Source of the DNA: Afipia sp049747295 | GTDB taxonomy: Bacteria > Pseudomonadota > Alphaproteobacteria > Rhizobiales > Xanthobacteraceae | Direction: 5' to 3' | DNA length: 64,000 nucleotides | NCBI RefSeq assembly: GCF_049747295.1 | Contig: NZ_JBMHJM010000001.1 | Coordinates: 2,232,001 to 2,296,000, forward strand | In this document: in pieces, positions 9,751 through 18,780 of the stretch | How positions within the stretch are numbered: position 1 is the stretch's first letter | Layout: the number at the start of each line of letters is the position of its first letter | Made by a program: the position numbers and the translations under genes | Notes under the pieces: generated by a model | The model's database searches: none | Seen by the model: only the letters and a program-made list of their open reading frames with translations | Told to the model about the DNA's origin: nothing

Positions 9751-10964
9751 TTGTTCTTGCCTTTCAGGATTTCCGTGATCTGCGGAATGTCCTTGTCGCC
9801 GCGGCCGGACAGGTTGACGACCATCAGGTGATCTTTCGGCCGCTTCGGTGCGAGCTCCACCGCCTTGGCGATGGCATGTGCGGATTCCAGCGCGGGCGGG
9901 ATTCCCTCCAGCCGTGACAGCAGCATGAAGGAATCGAGCGCTTCGTCGTCGGTTGCCGAGAGATAGGTGACGCGGCCGGTCTCGTGCAGCCAAGAGTGCT
10001 CGGGACCGATGCCCGGATAATCGAGGCCTGCCGAGATCGAATGCGCGTCCTGGATCTGGCCGTCATCGTCCATCAGCAGATAGGTGCGGTTGCCATGGAG
10101 GACGCCCGGGCGACCACCCGCGATCGAGGCCGCGTGCAGATTTGTGAGGCCGTGTCCGGCCGCCTCAACGCCATAAATCTCAACGCCCGGATCGTCGAGG
10201 AACGGATGAAACAAGCCCATCGCATTGGAGCCGCCGCCGACGCAGGCAATCAGCGAATCCGGCAAACGGCCTTCGATCTCCTGGATCTGCGCGCGCGCTT
10301 CATGACCGATGATCGACTGAAAATCGCGCACCATCATGGGATAAGGATGCGGACCGGCGACCGTGCCGATGCAATAGAACGTGTTGTGCACGTTGGTGAC
10401 CCAGTCGCGCAGCGCCTCGTTCATCGCGTCCTTCAGCGTGCGCGTGCCCGACTGCACCGGCACCACCTTGGCGCCCAGCATCTCCATGCGAAACACGTTC
10501 GGCGCCTGCCGTGCGACGTCGACCGCGCCCATGTAGACAATGCATTCAAGCCCAAACCGCGCACAAAGCGTCGCGGTGGCAACGCCATGCTGACCGGCAC
10601 CGGTTTCCGCGATGATGCGCTTCTTGCCCATGCGCCGCGCGACCATGATCTGGCCGAGCACGTTGTTCACCTTGTGTGAGCCGGTGTGATTGAGCTCTTC
10701 ACGCTTCAGATAGATCTTTGCACCACCGAGATGCTCAGTGAGCCGTTCGGCAAAATACAGCGGCGACGGGCGGCCGACATAGTCCTTGAGGTAGCCGTTC
10801 ATCTCGCGCTGAAACGCGGGATCAGCCTTGGCGTCGGCGTAGGCTTTTTCCAGATCGAGGATCAGCGGCATCAATGTTTCGGCGACGTAGCGTCCGCCGA
10901 AAATTCCAAAATGGCCGCGCTCATCGGGACCGGAGCGGAAGGAGTTGGGAAGAGGCAGGCTCAT
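9747..10964 (-). CDS. trpB: Tryptophan synthase beta chain
   Basis: TrpB (405 aa) is the PLP enzyme condensing indole with serine to give tryptophan. The PLP-lysine motif ELNHTGSHKVNN is present around residue 100, and the phosphate-binding loop CVGGGSNAMG around residue 240. The start chosen is the ATG overlapping the trpF stop (ATGA at 10961-10964), giving MSLPLPNSFRSGPD. It sits between trpF and trpA and shares their coupling. Family assignment is unambiguous. Confidence 0.97.
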   Translation of the reverse strand: MSLPLPNSFRSGPDERGHFGIFGGRYVAETLMPLILDLEKAYADAKADPAFQREMNGYLKDYVGRPSPLYFAERLTEHLGGAKIYLKREELNHTGSHKVNNVLGQIMVARRMGKKRIIAETGAGQHGVATATLCARFGLECIVYMGAVDVARQAPNVFRMEMLGAKVVPVQSGTRTLKDAMNEALRDWVTNVHNTFYCIGTVAGPHPYPMMVRDFQSIIGHEARAQIQEIEGRLPDSLIACVGGGSNAMGLFHPFLDDPGVEIYGVEAAGHGLTNLHAASIAGGRPGVLHGNRTYLLMDDDGQIQDAHSISAGLDYPGIGPEHSWLHETGRVTYLSATDDEALDSFMLLSRLEGIPPALESAHAIAKAVELAPKRPKDHLMVVNLSGRGDKDIPQITEILKGKNK

Positions 10965-11641
10965 ACGCGACTCGCGACTTTCAGGTTTGCAGACATGGTT
11001 TCCGCCTCGCGTGCGGCACGGATAAAACTGCGGATCATGTCGGGGTCTTTGACCCCCGGCGCGCTTTCGACGCCCGAGGAAATATCGACGCCACCGGCGT
11101 GGGTGATGCTGAGAGCTTCCGCGACATTGCCGATGGTCAATCCGCCCGACACCATGACCGGTACGTCCAGCTTGACGTTTTCCAGGAGATGCCAATCGAA
11201 CGGCACTCCAAGTCCGCCAGGGCGCGTGGCGTCTTTCGGCGCGCGCGCATCGAACAGAATGCGGTCAGATACGGCTGCATATCCAGGGAGCCCGGCAAGA
11301 TCGGCAGCAGTGCCCACTGGAATAGCCTTCATCACGGGCAATCCGAATTTCTGCTTGATGTCCCGCACCCGCGCCACGCTCTCGCTGCCGTGAAGCTGTA
11401 GCAGCCCCGGTCGCAGTGCCTCGATAATATTCTCCAGTGTCGCGTCATCCGCATCGACCGTGAGCGCCACTTTGACGGCGCGACCATTGACCTGCCGGCC
11501 AAGCTCGCGCGCGGCGCCGAGACCGACATGGCGTGGCGATGCCTCGAAGAACACAAAGCCCACCATGTCTGCGCCAGCATCCAGCGCCACCTCAAGGGTG
11601 TCGCGCTGGGACAGACCGCAGATTTTCACCACAAGTGACAT
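10961..11641 (-). CDS. trpF: Phosphoribosylanthranilate isomerase
   Basis: TrpF (226 aa) isomerises phosphoribosylanthranilate to CdRP in tryptophan synthesis. The N-terminal signature VKICGLSQRDT carries the catalytic cysteine; VSGGLTIGNV and GVDISSGVESAPGVKD form the phosphate-binding end of the barrel. The start was placed at MSLVVKICGLS; an upstream in-frame ATG adds 18 residues lacking family similarity. It is the first gene of the trpFBA run, with lapA 66 bases upstream, so transcription may enter from the ihfB-lapA side. Confidence 0.95.
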   Translation of the reverse strand: MSLVVKICGLSQRDTLEVALDAGADMVGFVFFEASPRHVGLGAARELGRQVNGRAVKVALTVDADDATLENIIEALRPGLLQLHGSESVARVRDIKQKFGLPVMKAIPVGTAADLAGLPGYAAVSDRILFDARAPKDATRPGGLGVPFDWHLLENVKLDVPVMVSGGLTIGNVAEALSITHAGGVDISSGVESAPGVKDPDMIRSFIRAAREAETMSANLKVASRV

Positions 11642-11707
11642 GGTTTCGGGACGAGGGTTGGGCCATTGGCCGCAGATTAAGGATAGGACCGGCAATCGAA
11701 GCGGGTT

Positions 11708-12103
11708 CTACAACGTCGCGCCGTACTTGTCTCGCCCGACAGACCCGTATTGTGAGGCGGAGCCGATCGCTGGAACCTGCCGATCGCCGCCCGATGCCGC
11801 CTGCATCCGCTCGCGCAGATCCGCCAGCTGAGCTCGGGCGTGGCGGGCTTCCGCTTCGTGCAGTTTCGCCGCCTTCCGCCACCGGTGCTGGCCGAACCAG
11901 GTCGCGATGCCTCCCGCAATGACGCCGAAAATGGCGGCAGCGATAATGACGATGAACAGCGGCAACGTCACACCCAGCGCCGGATCGTTTGAAGCAAATG
12001 GATCAAACGACAATGTGACCAATTGACGGTTCGCCACCGCGAACACCACGAAGATGATCGCGAGCGGCAGTATCACCAAGGCATTGACGATCTTGCGGAG
12101 CAT
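11708..12103 (-). CDS. LapA-domain (DUF1049) inner-membrane protein
   Basis: Small membrane protein of about 131 aa with two hydrophobic segments (LVILPLAIIFVVFAV near the N-terminus and LFIVIIAAAIFGVIAG near residue 60), followed by a charged helical region rich in Glu, Ala and Arg that probably forms a cytoplasmic coiled coil. This is the LapA architecture; in E. coli LapA acts with LapB in controlling lipopolysaccharide synthesis. The ATG at 12103 is preceded by GAGG at good spacing; a GTG 12 bases upstream is the alternative. It sits between ihfB and trpF, the usual place in this group. Confidence 0.85.
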   Translation of the reverse strand: MLRKIVNALVILPLAIIFVVFAVANRQLVTLSFDPFASNDPALGVTLPLFIVIIAAAIFGVIAGGIATWFGQHRWRKAAKLHEAEARHARAQLADLRERMQAASGGDRQVPAIGSASQYGSVGRDKYGATL

Positions 12104-12200
12104 GCGAGTCCTCACGACGACAGCGGGTCTTGATCCCTGTCAACGCAGGGACAGCGATATGATCGATCGTACTCAGGAATACCCGCAAATACAGGCTAAA

Positions 12201-12509
12201 TCAGGCAGAAGCTCCAGCTTCGCCCGTGTCATCGCGGTTGAGCCGCTCACGCATTTCCTTGCCGGTCTTGAAGAACGGCACGCTCTTTTCCTCGACCGGC
12301 ACATGCGCACCGGTGCGTGGATTGCGGCCAGCGCGGGCGGGGCGATGCTTCACTGAAAACGCGCCGAAGCCACGCAGCTCCACACGATCACCACGCGCAA
12401 GAGCGGCAACGATTTCGTCGAGAATGGCATTCACGATGTTCTCGACATCCCGCTGATAGAGATGCGGGTTGTGCTCGGAGATGCGCTGAACGAGTTCGGA
12501 TTTGATCAT
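12201..12509 (-). CDS. ihfB: Integration host factor subunit beta
   Basis: IhfB (102 aa), a DNA-bending protein of the HU/IHF family that works as a heterodimer with IhfA. It starts MIKSELVQRISEHNP, has the conserved ELRGFGAFSVKHRPARAGRNPRTG segment with the intercalating-proline arm (RNPRTG), and ends in a short acidic/alanine tail. Its place downstream of sppA and rpsA matches other proteobacteria. Since sigma-54 promoters need IHF and rpoN is in the same window, it may assist at those promoters; that is inference from the family. Confidence 0.95.
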   Translation of the reverse strand: MIKSELVQRISEHNPHLYQRDVENIVNAILDEIVAALARGDRVELRGFGAFSVKHRPARAGRNPRTGAHVPVEEKSVPFFKTGKEMRERLNRDDTGEAGASA

Positions 12510-12679
12510 CGACTGTTGGATCCGTGCGTGCGGGTAACCATTTCCTTGAAAAAGCCGCGAACTGTCAAGTCGCTAATTCAAGGCAAATGGCCGCTAAACT
12601 ACATGACAAGGACAAAATTTCGCGCTTGGCCTCACCACCGCGCTGCGGCAAGCAATGGCTGAAACCAGATTCATGACAA

Positions 12680-13660
12680 TCAATTCGATGCGTTGGGGTG
12701 CCACAGCGCCAGCATGCCATCGAGACCAAAGCGATCGACGGCACGCACCACACCGGATTGTTCAAGCTGCCGCGCGATGCTGCTCAGACCGACCGTATCC
12801 AGTGCAAAAGACGCTGCAGCGCGCAGGAAAGTCATATCGCCGAAGCGCGGCGTCAGCTTGAAATCCCTTACAGGAAGCTCGGAAGAGATTTTCTTCTGCG
12901 CCACAAGCCAGGCAACAGCGGTCTTCTCATCGCCGAGTTGATCGATCAGCTTCAGGGACACGGCCTGGCGGCCCGTGAAGACTCGGCCATCGGATACGGT
13001 CTGCAGCGTTGTGTCGTCCATGCTGCGGCGCGTCTTCACCAGGTCGCGAAACCACGCGTAGGAGTCCTTCACCAGCGCATCGAGCGCCGCTCGTGCCTCC
13101 GGACTGGTTGGTTCATAGCCGTTGGGCGCCGCTTTCAAGGGCGACGATTTCACCTCTTCGACCTTCACGCCCACGGTCTTCATCAGTTCCGAGAAATTCG
13201 GATATTGAAACAGGACGCCGATTGAGCCGACCAGCGAGCTCTGCTGCGCAATGATCTGGTCGGACGCGAGCGCGGCGATATAGCCGCCGGATGCGCACAA
13301 ACCTTCGACCACGACGACGAGCGGCTTCTTCGCCTTCAGGCGCGTCAGCGCGTCGTAGAGTTGTTCCGAGCCTGCAGTGGTGCCGCCGGGCGAATTGATA
13401 TGGACAATGACGGCAGCGGCCGACGACCTCTCCAGACGTTCAAGCGCCTCGACCCGCTCCTGATCGCTGCGGATCAGGCCGTCGATCTTGACCCGCGCGA
13501 TCGAGCTCGAGCCGCCGACCGCGCTGCGTCCGGCAGGTGTGCCGAGTACCGCCACCGCGATGACGGCAGCGATAATCCCCAGCGCGGCAATGAAGCGCCA
13601 GAACGTCAGCTTGCGACGAATGCGGCGGCGATCGACGATCGCATCGGAATCCAGCGACAT
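12680..13660 (-). CDS. sppA: Signal peptide peptidase SppA (short form)
   Basis: SppA (326 aa) is a membrane-anchored Ser-Lys protease that degrades cleaved signal peptides. One N-terminal membrane helix (FIAALGIIAAVIAVAVLG, about residues 24-41) is followed by a single S49 protease domain. The catalytic serine is in GLCASGGYIAALA and the probable general-base lysine in SSPLKAAPNGYEP. At this length it is the single-domain form rather than the double-length E. coli protein. It is downstream of rpsA, separated by a terminator, and upstream of ihfB. Confidence 0.92.
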   Translation of the reverse strand: MSLDSDAIVDRRRIRRKLTFWRFIAALGIIAAVIAVAVLGTPAGRSAVGGSSSIARVKIDGLIRSDQERVEALERLERSSAAAVIVHINSPGGTTAGSEQLYDALTRLKAKKPLVVVVEGLCASGGYIAALASDQIIAQQSSLVGSIGVLFQYPNFSELMKTVGVKVEEVKSSPLKAAPNGYEPTSPEARAALDALVKDSYAWFRDLVKTRRSMDDTTLQTVSDGRVFTGRQAVSLKLIDQLGDEKTAVAWLVAQKKISSELPVRDFKLTPRFGDMTFLRAAASFALDTVGLSSIARQLEQSGVVRAVDRFGLDGMLALWHPNASN

Positions 13661-13855
13661 GGTTTTCTCCTGAACCGTCGAATGATGTGAAAGGCTTATA
13701 GGATGAGAACTCTAGGGTGTTGAAAGAACTCGCCGTTCTGAGGCCTCAGCCTTGCTATCCGGTAACTTCAATACATCAATTGCCATCTAATTTGAAGAAA
13801 GCATGGCGTCCGGATACGAGCAGCGCCGAACGGCAGAGAGGCATACAAAGAAGGC

Positions 13856-13888
13856 CAAAAAAAAGGGCTCCGGAAAATTCCGGAGCCC
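13856..13888 (-). terminator. rpsA intrinsic terminator
   Basis: Twelve-base inverted halves (GGGCTCCGGAAA / TTCCGGAGCCC type) form a perfect hairpin at 13865-13888. On the minus strand it is followed by eight or more T residues. It lies 41 bases after the rpsA stop and separates rpsA from sppA. Confidence 0.92.
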
Positions 13889-13929
13889 GATTTGTGACAG
13901 AACGACTATCCGTCGTTCGATTGTCGCGC

Positions 13930-15630
13930 TTACTTGTCGCGCTTCTTGAGCGCGTTGCCGAGAATGTCGCCCAGCGTCGCGCCCGAATCGGATGAGCCGT
14001 ACTGTGCGATGGCTTCCTTCTCCTCAGCGACTTCAAGCGCCTTGATCGAGACCTGCACCTTGCGGGCCTTCTTGTCGAACTGGATGACGCGAGCGTCGAC
14101 CTTTTCGCCAACCGCGAAGCGTTCAGCGCGCTGATCGCCACGGTCACGCGCCAGTTCGGAGCGCTTGATGAAGGTGGTGAAGTCGGTGCCGGTGATCTGA
14201 ACCTCGATACCGGTGTCCTTCACTTCGAGGATTTCACAGGTCACCACAGCGCCCTTCTTGACGTCGCCCGGCTCGGCGAACGGATCGCCTTCGAGCTGCT
14301 TGACGCCGAGCGAGATACGCTCCTTCTCGACATCCACATCGAGAACGACGGCCTTGACCATGTCGCCCTTCTTGAAGTTGTCGATGACCTGCTCACCCGG
14401 CTGCTTCCAGTCGAGGTCGGAGAGATGGACCATGCCGTCCACTTCGCCTTCGAGGCCGAGGAACAGACCGAATTCGGTCTTGTTCTTGACTTCGCCTTCG
14501 ACGGTCGAACCGACCGGGAACTTCTCGACGAACACTTCCCACGGATTGCGCATGGTCTGCTTGAGACCGAGCGAGATACGGCGCTTGGCGGAATCCACCT
14601 CGAGCACCTGCACTTCGACTTCCTGCGAGGTCGAAACGATCTTGCCGGGGTGCATGTTCTTCTTGGTCCACGACATCTCCGAGACGTGGATCAGGCCTTC
14701 GATGCCCGGCTCCAGCTCGACGAATGCGCCGTAGTCGGTGATGTTGGTGACGCGTCCGGTGAAGCGCGAGTTCAGCGGATACTTCGCCTCGATGCCCTGC
14801 CATGGATCGTCCAGCAGCTGCTTCATGCCGAGCGAAATGCGATGGGTCTCGTGGTTGATCTTGATGATCTTCACCTTGACCGTCTGACCGATGGTCAGCA
14901 CTTCGGTCGGGTGATTGACGCGGCGCCATGCGATGTCGGTGACATGGAGCAGGCCGTCAATGCCGCCGAGATCAACGAACGCACCGTAATCGGTGATGTT
15001 CTTGACCACACCGTCGATGACCTGACCTTCTTCGAGGTTCTGCACCAATTCCTGACGCTGTTCGGCGCGGGTCTCTTCGAGGACCGTGCGGCGCGACACA
15101 ACGATGTTGCCGCGGCGGCGATCCATCTTGAGGATCTGGAACGGCTGCGAGTTGTTCATCAGCGGAGCGACATCGCGGATCGGACGAATATCGACCTGCG
15201 AGCGCGGCAGGAAGGCCACGGCGCCGTCGAGATCGACGGTGAAGCCACCCTTGACCTGATTGAAGATGATGCCGTTGACCTTCTCGTTGTTGTTGAAGGC
15301 CTTCTCAAGCTTGCCCCAGCTCTCTTCGCGGCGCGCCTTGTCGCGCGACAGCACAGCTTCACCGAGGGCATTCTCGATCCGGTCGAGAAACACCTCGACC
15401 TCGTCGCCGACCTTGAGGTCGCTTTCACGGCCCGGGCCGTTGAATTCACGGAGAGCCACGCGGCCCTCGGTCTTCAGGCCGACGTCGATGACGGCCATAT
15501 CCTTCTCAATCGCAACAACCTTGCCCTTGATGACAGAGCTTTCCTGCAGGTTGCCGCCTGCGAAGGACTCGTCGAGCATGGCGGCGAAATCGTCGCGGGA
15601 AGGATTATAAGAATTAGCAGTCGAAGCCAT
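13930..15630 (-). CDS. rpsA: 30S ribosomal protein S1
   Basis: Ribosomal protein S1 (566 aa) binds mRNA leaders and brings them to the 30S subunit. Six S1/OB repeats are recognisable from the recurring segments VDLDGAVAFLPRSQVD, ITDYGAFVDLGGIDGLLHVTDI, ITDYGAFVELEPGIEGLIHVSE and KTEFGLFLGLEGEVDGMVHLSD plus a final, more divergent one. The start MASTANSYNPSRDDFAAM was preferred over an ATG 51 bases upstream whose extra residues do not look like S1. It follows cmk and aroA on the same strand; a strong terminator closes it. S1 is often autoregulated in its leader (15631-15886). Confidence 0.97.
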   Translation of the reverse strand: MASTANSYNPSRDDFAAMLDESFAGGNLQESSVIKGKVVAIEKDMAVIDVGLKTEGRVALREFNGPGRESDLKVGDEVEVFLDRIENALGEAVLSRDKARREESWGKLEKAFNNNEKVNGIIFNQVKGGFTVDLDGAVAFLPRSQVDIRPIRDVAPLMNNSQPFQILKMDRRRGNIVVSRRTVLEETRAEQRQELVQNLEEGQVIDGVVKNITDYGAFVDLGGIDGLLHVTDIAWRRVNHPTEVLTIGQTVKVKIIKINHETHRISLGMKQLLDDPWQGIEAKYPLNSRFTGRVTNITDYGAFVELEPGIEGLIHVSEMSWTKKNMHPGKIVSTSQEVEVQVLEVDSAKRRISLGLKQTMRNPWEVFVEKFPVGSTVEGEVKNKTEFGLFLGLEGEVDGMVHLSDLDWKQPGEQVIDNFKKGDMVKAVVLDVDVEKERISLGVKQLEGDPFAEPGDVKKGAVVTCEILEVKDTGIEVQITGTDFTTFIKRSELARDRGDQRAERFAVGEKVDARVIQFDKKARKVQVSIKALEVAEEKEAIAQYGSSDSGATLGDILGNALKKRDK

Positions 15631-15886
15631 TTGTTCTCCAAATGCGGAATGCCGGCAGCGGGGTAAGGGCGTATCGCGCATCCAGTGTCAGAGGGTCCGC
15701 AACCTTTGACGACCGCCCCGCAAATTTCTTGCGAGAACGGGCCGGCGGGGTGCCTGCACGAGCGATACGATGATTGACGCGCTTCTGCGCGCGTGACGTG
15801 TAAGTCCAAGCCCAAGGTGAAAATCGACCTCAAAGCAGCCGACGTTCGAGAACCTGGAGCGGGCATTCCTCCAATAACGGCAGGGA

Positions 15887-16525
15887 CTATGCCCTCGGCC
15901 GGCCCGCTCGAACGGCCTCGACAATGTCGATGGCAGCCCGGACTCCGCTCTCTATATCCAAATGAGAGTTATCCAGCAAGTATGCATCCGGGGCAGCCTT
16001 TAAAGGCGCTGCGGCCCGGTTTTTGTCCCGTTCATCGCGTTTCAGGATGTCCGCGAGCACGGCCGCCTCATCCGCTGCCTCGCCTCGCGCCCGCATCTCC
16101 AGAGCCCGTCTCCGGGCCCGCACCACCGGGTCCGCAATCACGAAAATCTTCACATCGGCGTCGGGGCAAATCACAGTTCCGATGTCCCGGCCATCAAGCA
16201 CCGCCCCCGGAGGACCGGCTGCAAAGTTGCGCTGGAATGTCAGGAGCGCGGCGCGTACCGACTGGTGGGCGGAAACCACCGAGGCGGCTTCTCCGACCGC
16301 CTGGGTCTTCAAAACAGGATCGCCAAATGCGGCCGGATCGAGCTCGGCGGCCAGCGCGGCGGCGCGCGCCTCGTCTTTGAGGTCATCCCCCGCATCCAGC
16401 ACCGCCTTGGCGACGGCGCGGTAGATCAGCCCGGTGTCGAGGTGGCGGAAGTGGTAATGCGCGGCGAGACGCTTGCCCAGGGTGCCCTTGCCGGAGGCTG
16501 CCGGCCCGTCGATTGCGATGATCAT
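15887..16525 (-). CDS. cmk: Cytidylate kinase
   Basis: Cmk (212 aa) phosphorylates CMP and dCMP with ATP. The P-loop IAIDGPAASGKGTLGKRLA lies at the N-terminus, followed by the CMP-binding segment FRHLDTGLIYRAVA and the signature VLDGRDIGTVICPDADVKIFV. The start ATG overlaps the aroA stop (ATGA), so translation is coupled. cmk-rpsA adjacency is conserved in proteobacteria; here a leader of about 256 bases separates them. Confidence 0.96.
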   Translation of the reverse strand: MIIAIDGPAASGKGTLGKRLAAHYHFRHLDTGLIYRAVAKAVLDAGDDLKDEARAAALAAELDPAAFGDPVLKTQAVGEAASVVSAHQSVRAALLTFQRNFAAGPPGAVLDGRDIGTVICPDADVKIFVIADPVVRARRRALEMRARGEAADEAAVLADILKRDERDKNRAAAPLKAAPDAYLLDNSHLDIESGVRAAIDIVEAVRAGRPRA

Positions 16526-17859
16526 GTAAGGTCCGCTCCGAGAGCGCGCATCATCGGAATGAAGTCCGGGAAGCTCGTGGCAATGAAGGTGGTGTCGTCA
16601 ACCTTGACCGGCGCATCCGCGGCCGTGCCCATGACCAGGGCCGACATCGCGATACGGTGATCCATGTGGGTGGCGACAAGACCCCCGCCTGGGACGTGGC
16701 CCTTGCCGACCACGATCATGTCGTCACCGGAAATCTCGACCTGGACACCGTTGACGCGAAGCATGTCCGCGGTGGCCTGCAGGCGATCGGATTCCTTGAC
16801 GCGCAACTCCTGCAGACCGCGCATCGTCGTGGTCCCTTCGGCAAAAGCCGCGGCGACCGCGAGCACGAGATATTCGTCGATCATCGATGGTGCACGCTCC
16901 GGTGGCACCTCGACGCCGCGCAGCTGCGACGCACGAATGCGGAACTGCGCCATCGGCTCACCGGTATCGTTGCGCTGGTGGCTTTCCTCGATGGAGGCGC
17001 CCATTTCACGCAGCGTCGTGAAAAGCCCTGTTCTCAGCGGATTTGTCATCACATCGGTCAGAACGACATCGGATCCCGGCGCGATGAGCGCGGCAACAAT
17101 CGGGAACGCCGCGGAGGATGGATCGGCCGGGACGACAACGTTGGCGCCATGCAGCTCCGGCTGGCCGGTGAGCGAGATCTTGCGGCCGTGCGTGCCCTCG
17201 TTCGTGGTGACCACATGCGCACCGAAATGACTGAGCATCAGTTCGGTGTGATCGCGGCTGGCTTCCGTCTCGATCACCGTGGTCACGCCAGGCGCCGAAA
17301 GACCAGCCAGCAGAACAGCGGACTTGATCTGGGCCGAGGCCACCGGGGTCCGGTAGACAATCGGCAGCGGGTCGCGCGCACCTTGCAGCGTCATCGGCAG
17401 ACGGCCGCTGTCGCCGCTCGATGTCACCTTGGAACCCATCAGTTCGAGGGGGTCGAGAATCCGGCGCATCGGCCGTTTGCGCAGCGAGGCATCGCCATCG
17501 AATGTAGCCACGATCGGACTGCCGGCCACCGCGCCCATGGCGAGGCGGCATCCGGTCCCGCTGTTCCCGAAATCCAGCGGCGCGTCGGGCGCCTTGAAGC
17601 CACCGACGCCGACGCCGTGGACCGTCCACGCGCCTTCTCCGGTACGCTCGACCTGCGCCCCCAGCGCCCTCATGGCCTTGGCGGTATTGAGGACATCTTC
17701 GCCCTCCAGAAGGCCGGAAATGCGGGTTTCCCCCACAGCCAGCGCACCCAGGATGAGGGCGCGATGGGAGATCGACTTGTCGCCGGGCACGCGGACGCGC
17801 CCGCTCAGCGGGCCGCTGGACCGCGATTGGAGCGGGGTAGGCTGGTCAGAATGAGACAA
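16522..17859 (-). CDS. aroA: EPSP synthase, class II type
   Basis: AroA (445 aa) transfers enolpyruvate from PEP to shikimate-3-phosphate in aromatic amino-acid synthesis. It resembles the class II (CP4-like) enzymes: SGRVRVPGDKSISHRALILG at residues 19-38, LEGEDVLNTAKAM, ASAQIKSAVLLAGL, RDHTELMLSHFG, and RAPSMIDEY with the catalytic Asp. The PEP-site motif reads GNSGTG (residues 98-103) with Gly at 101, where CP4 EPSPS has Ala100. It is the first gene of the aroA-cmk(-rpsA) block. Confidence 0.96.
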   Translation of the reverse strand: MSHSDQPTPLQSRSSGPLSGRVRVPGDKSISHRALILGALAVGETRISGLLEGEDVLNTAKAMRALGAQVERTGEGAWTVHGVGVGGFKAPDAPLDFGNSGTGCRLAMGAVAGSPIVATFDGDASLRKRPMRRILDPLELMGSKVTSSGDSGRLPMTLQGARDPLPIVYRTPVASAQIKSAVLLAGLSAPGVTTVIETEASRDHTELMLSHFGAHVVTTNEGTHGRKISLTGQPELHGANVVVPADPSSAAFPIVAALIAPGSDVVLTDVMTNPLRTGLFTTLREMGASIEESHQRNDTGEPMAQFRIRASQLRGVEVPPERAPSMIDEYLVLAVAAAFAEGTTTMRGLQELRVKESDRLQATADMLRVNGVQVEISGDDMIVVGKGHVPGGGLVATHMDHRIAMSALVMGTAADAPVKVDDTTFIATSFPDFIPMMRALGADLT

Positions 17860-18008
17860 TTTCGGGATCCTTTACGCAGGGCGGCTCCTACCACGAGACC
17901 GTGAGGACGTCACGACCCGGTCATTTATCATTCAAACCGCTATTGACAGCGGCGACGCAACTAGCCAAGTGAAGCTCCGTTTTTCTCGACATTCTCAGGA
18001 CTCCGCCC

Positions 18009-18422
18009 GTGGCCAAAGCCGATCTCGGAACCAAGCGCATTTGCCCAACGACAGGCAAAAAGTTCTATGACCTGAACAAAAGCCCGGTGATTTCGCCTTA
18101 TACGGGCGAAGTCGTCCCGATCGCACCGGCACCGGTGACCCGGGGACGGGGCGAGGCCGCGCGTGCGGCTGCGGCTGCTTCTTCTTCCATCGTGCCGGAG
18201 GCCGCGGAATCCGAAGAGTTGGTCTCGCTCGAGGAGGCCGATGCCGAGGAGAATTCCGGCAAGGTCAAGGCTGCGATGCCGGAATCCGAGGACGATATCG
18301 AGGTGGATGACTCGCTCGGCGACGACGATGACGATGATTCGACCTTCATCGCCGAGGACGAAGAAGACGATGAAGACGTGACCGACATCATCGGTGACGT
18401 TTCGGGTGATGAAGAGACTTGA
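18009..18422 (+). CDS. TIGR02300-type FYDLN acidic protein
   Basis: Small protein (137 aa, GTG start) divergent from aroA. The first 45 residues contain two Cys/Thr/Gly-rich knuckle-like elements (GTKRICPTTGKKFYDLNKSP), including the FYDLN motif that names the family; a single Cys is present. The remaining 90 residues are strongly acidic, ending in a run of Asp/Glu (DDDDDDSTFIAEDEEDDEDV). The family is confined to alphaproteobacteria and has no established function. The acidic tail suggests binding to a basic partner or nucleic-acid mimicry; that is inference only. Confidence 0.88.
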   Translation: MAKADLGTKRICPTTGKKFYDLNKSPVISPYTGEVVPIAPAPVTRGRGEAARAAAAASSSIVPEAAESEELVSLEEADAEENSGKVKAAMPESEDDIEVDDSLGDDDDDDSTFIAEDEEDDEDVTDIIGDVSGDEET

Positions 18423-18485
18423 GATAAACGCTCAAGTGTGATCTTTCACGATTCCCCGCGCGACCTGCTTCGCGCGGTGAGGTTC

Positions 18486-18561
<76 letters not shown>

Positions 18562-18567
18562 ACTCCC

Positions 18568-18583
18568 CTCTCGATATCGAGAG
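18568..18583. repeat. Perfect 16-bp palindrome after tRNA-Ala
   Basis: CTCTCGATATCGAGAG is a perfect palindrome seven bases after the tRNA 3' end. No T-run follows, so it is a poor terminator; it could be a protein-binding site or an RNase processing hairpin. The stretch 18584-18780 shows no gene. Confidence 0.5.
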
Positions 18584-18780
18584 CGGATGTTCGCCTCCTG
18601 AACATCTTCCCGGAGATCGCTTTTATTGAAAAGCGCTGATGGACTCTCGCCTCCGCATGGGTCCCTGCACGCGCCGATATTGACGGCGCCGTTCAAATTC
18701 CTCCAATGTGACGAACCCACAACAAGCTGTGACGTCGCGATAGCGATGTTTCTGCTTTCTCGCAGATCAAAGGTTCACCG

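Noticed and set aside
14425..15666. Plus-strand open frame (413 aa) opposite rpsA
   Set aside because: It mirrors the repeated S1 domains on the other strand; the apparent repeats are a by-product of rpsA.
16657..17904. Long plus-strand open frame (415 aa) opposite aroA
   Set aside because: Antisense shadow of the aroA gene, with composition dominated by Arg, His and Asp and no recognisable domain.
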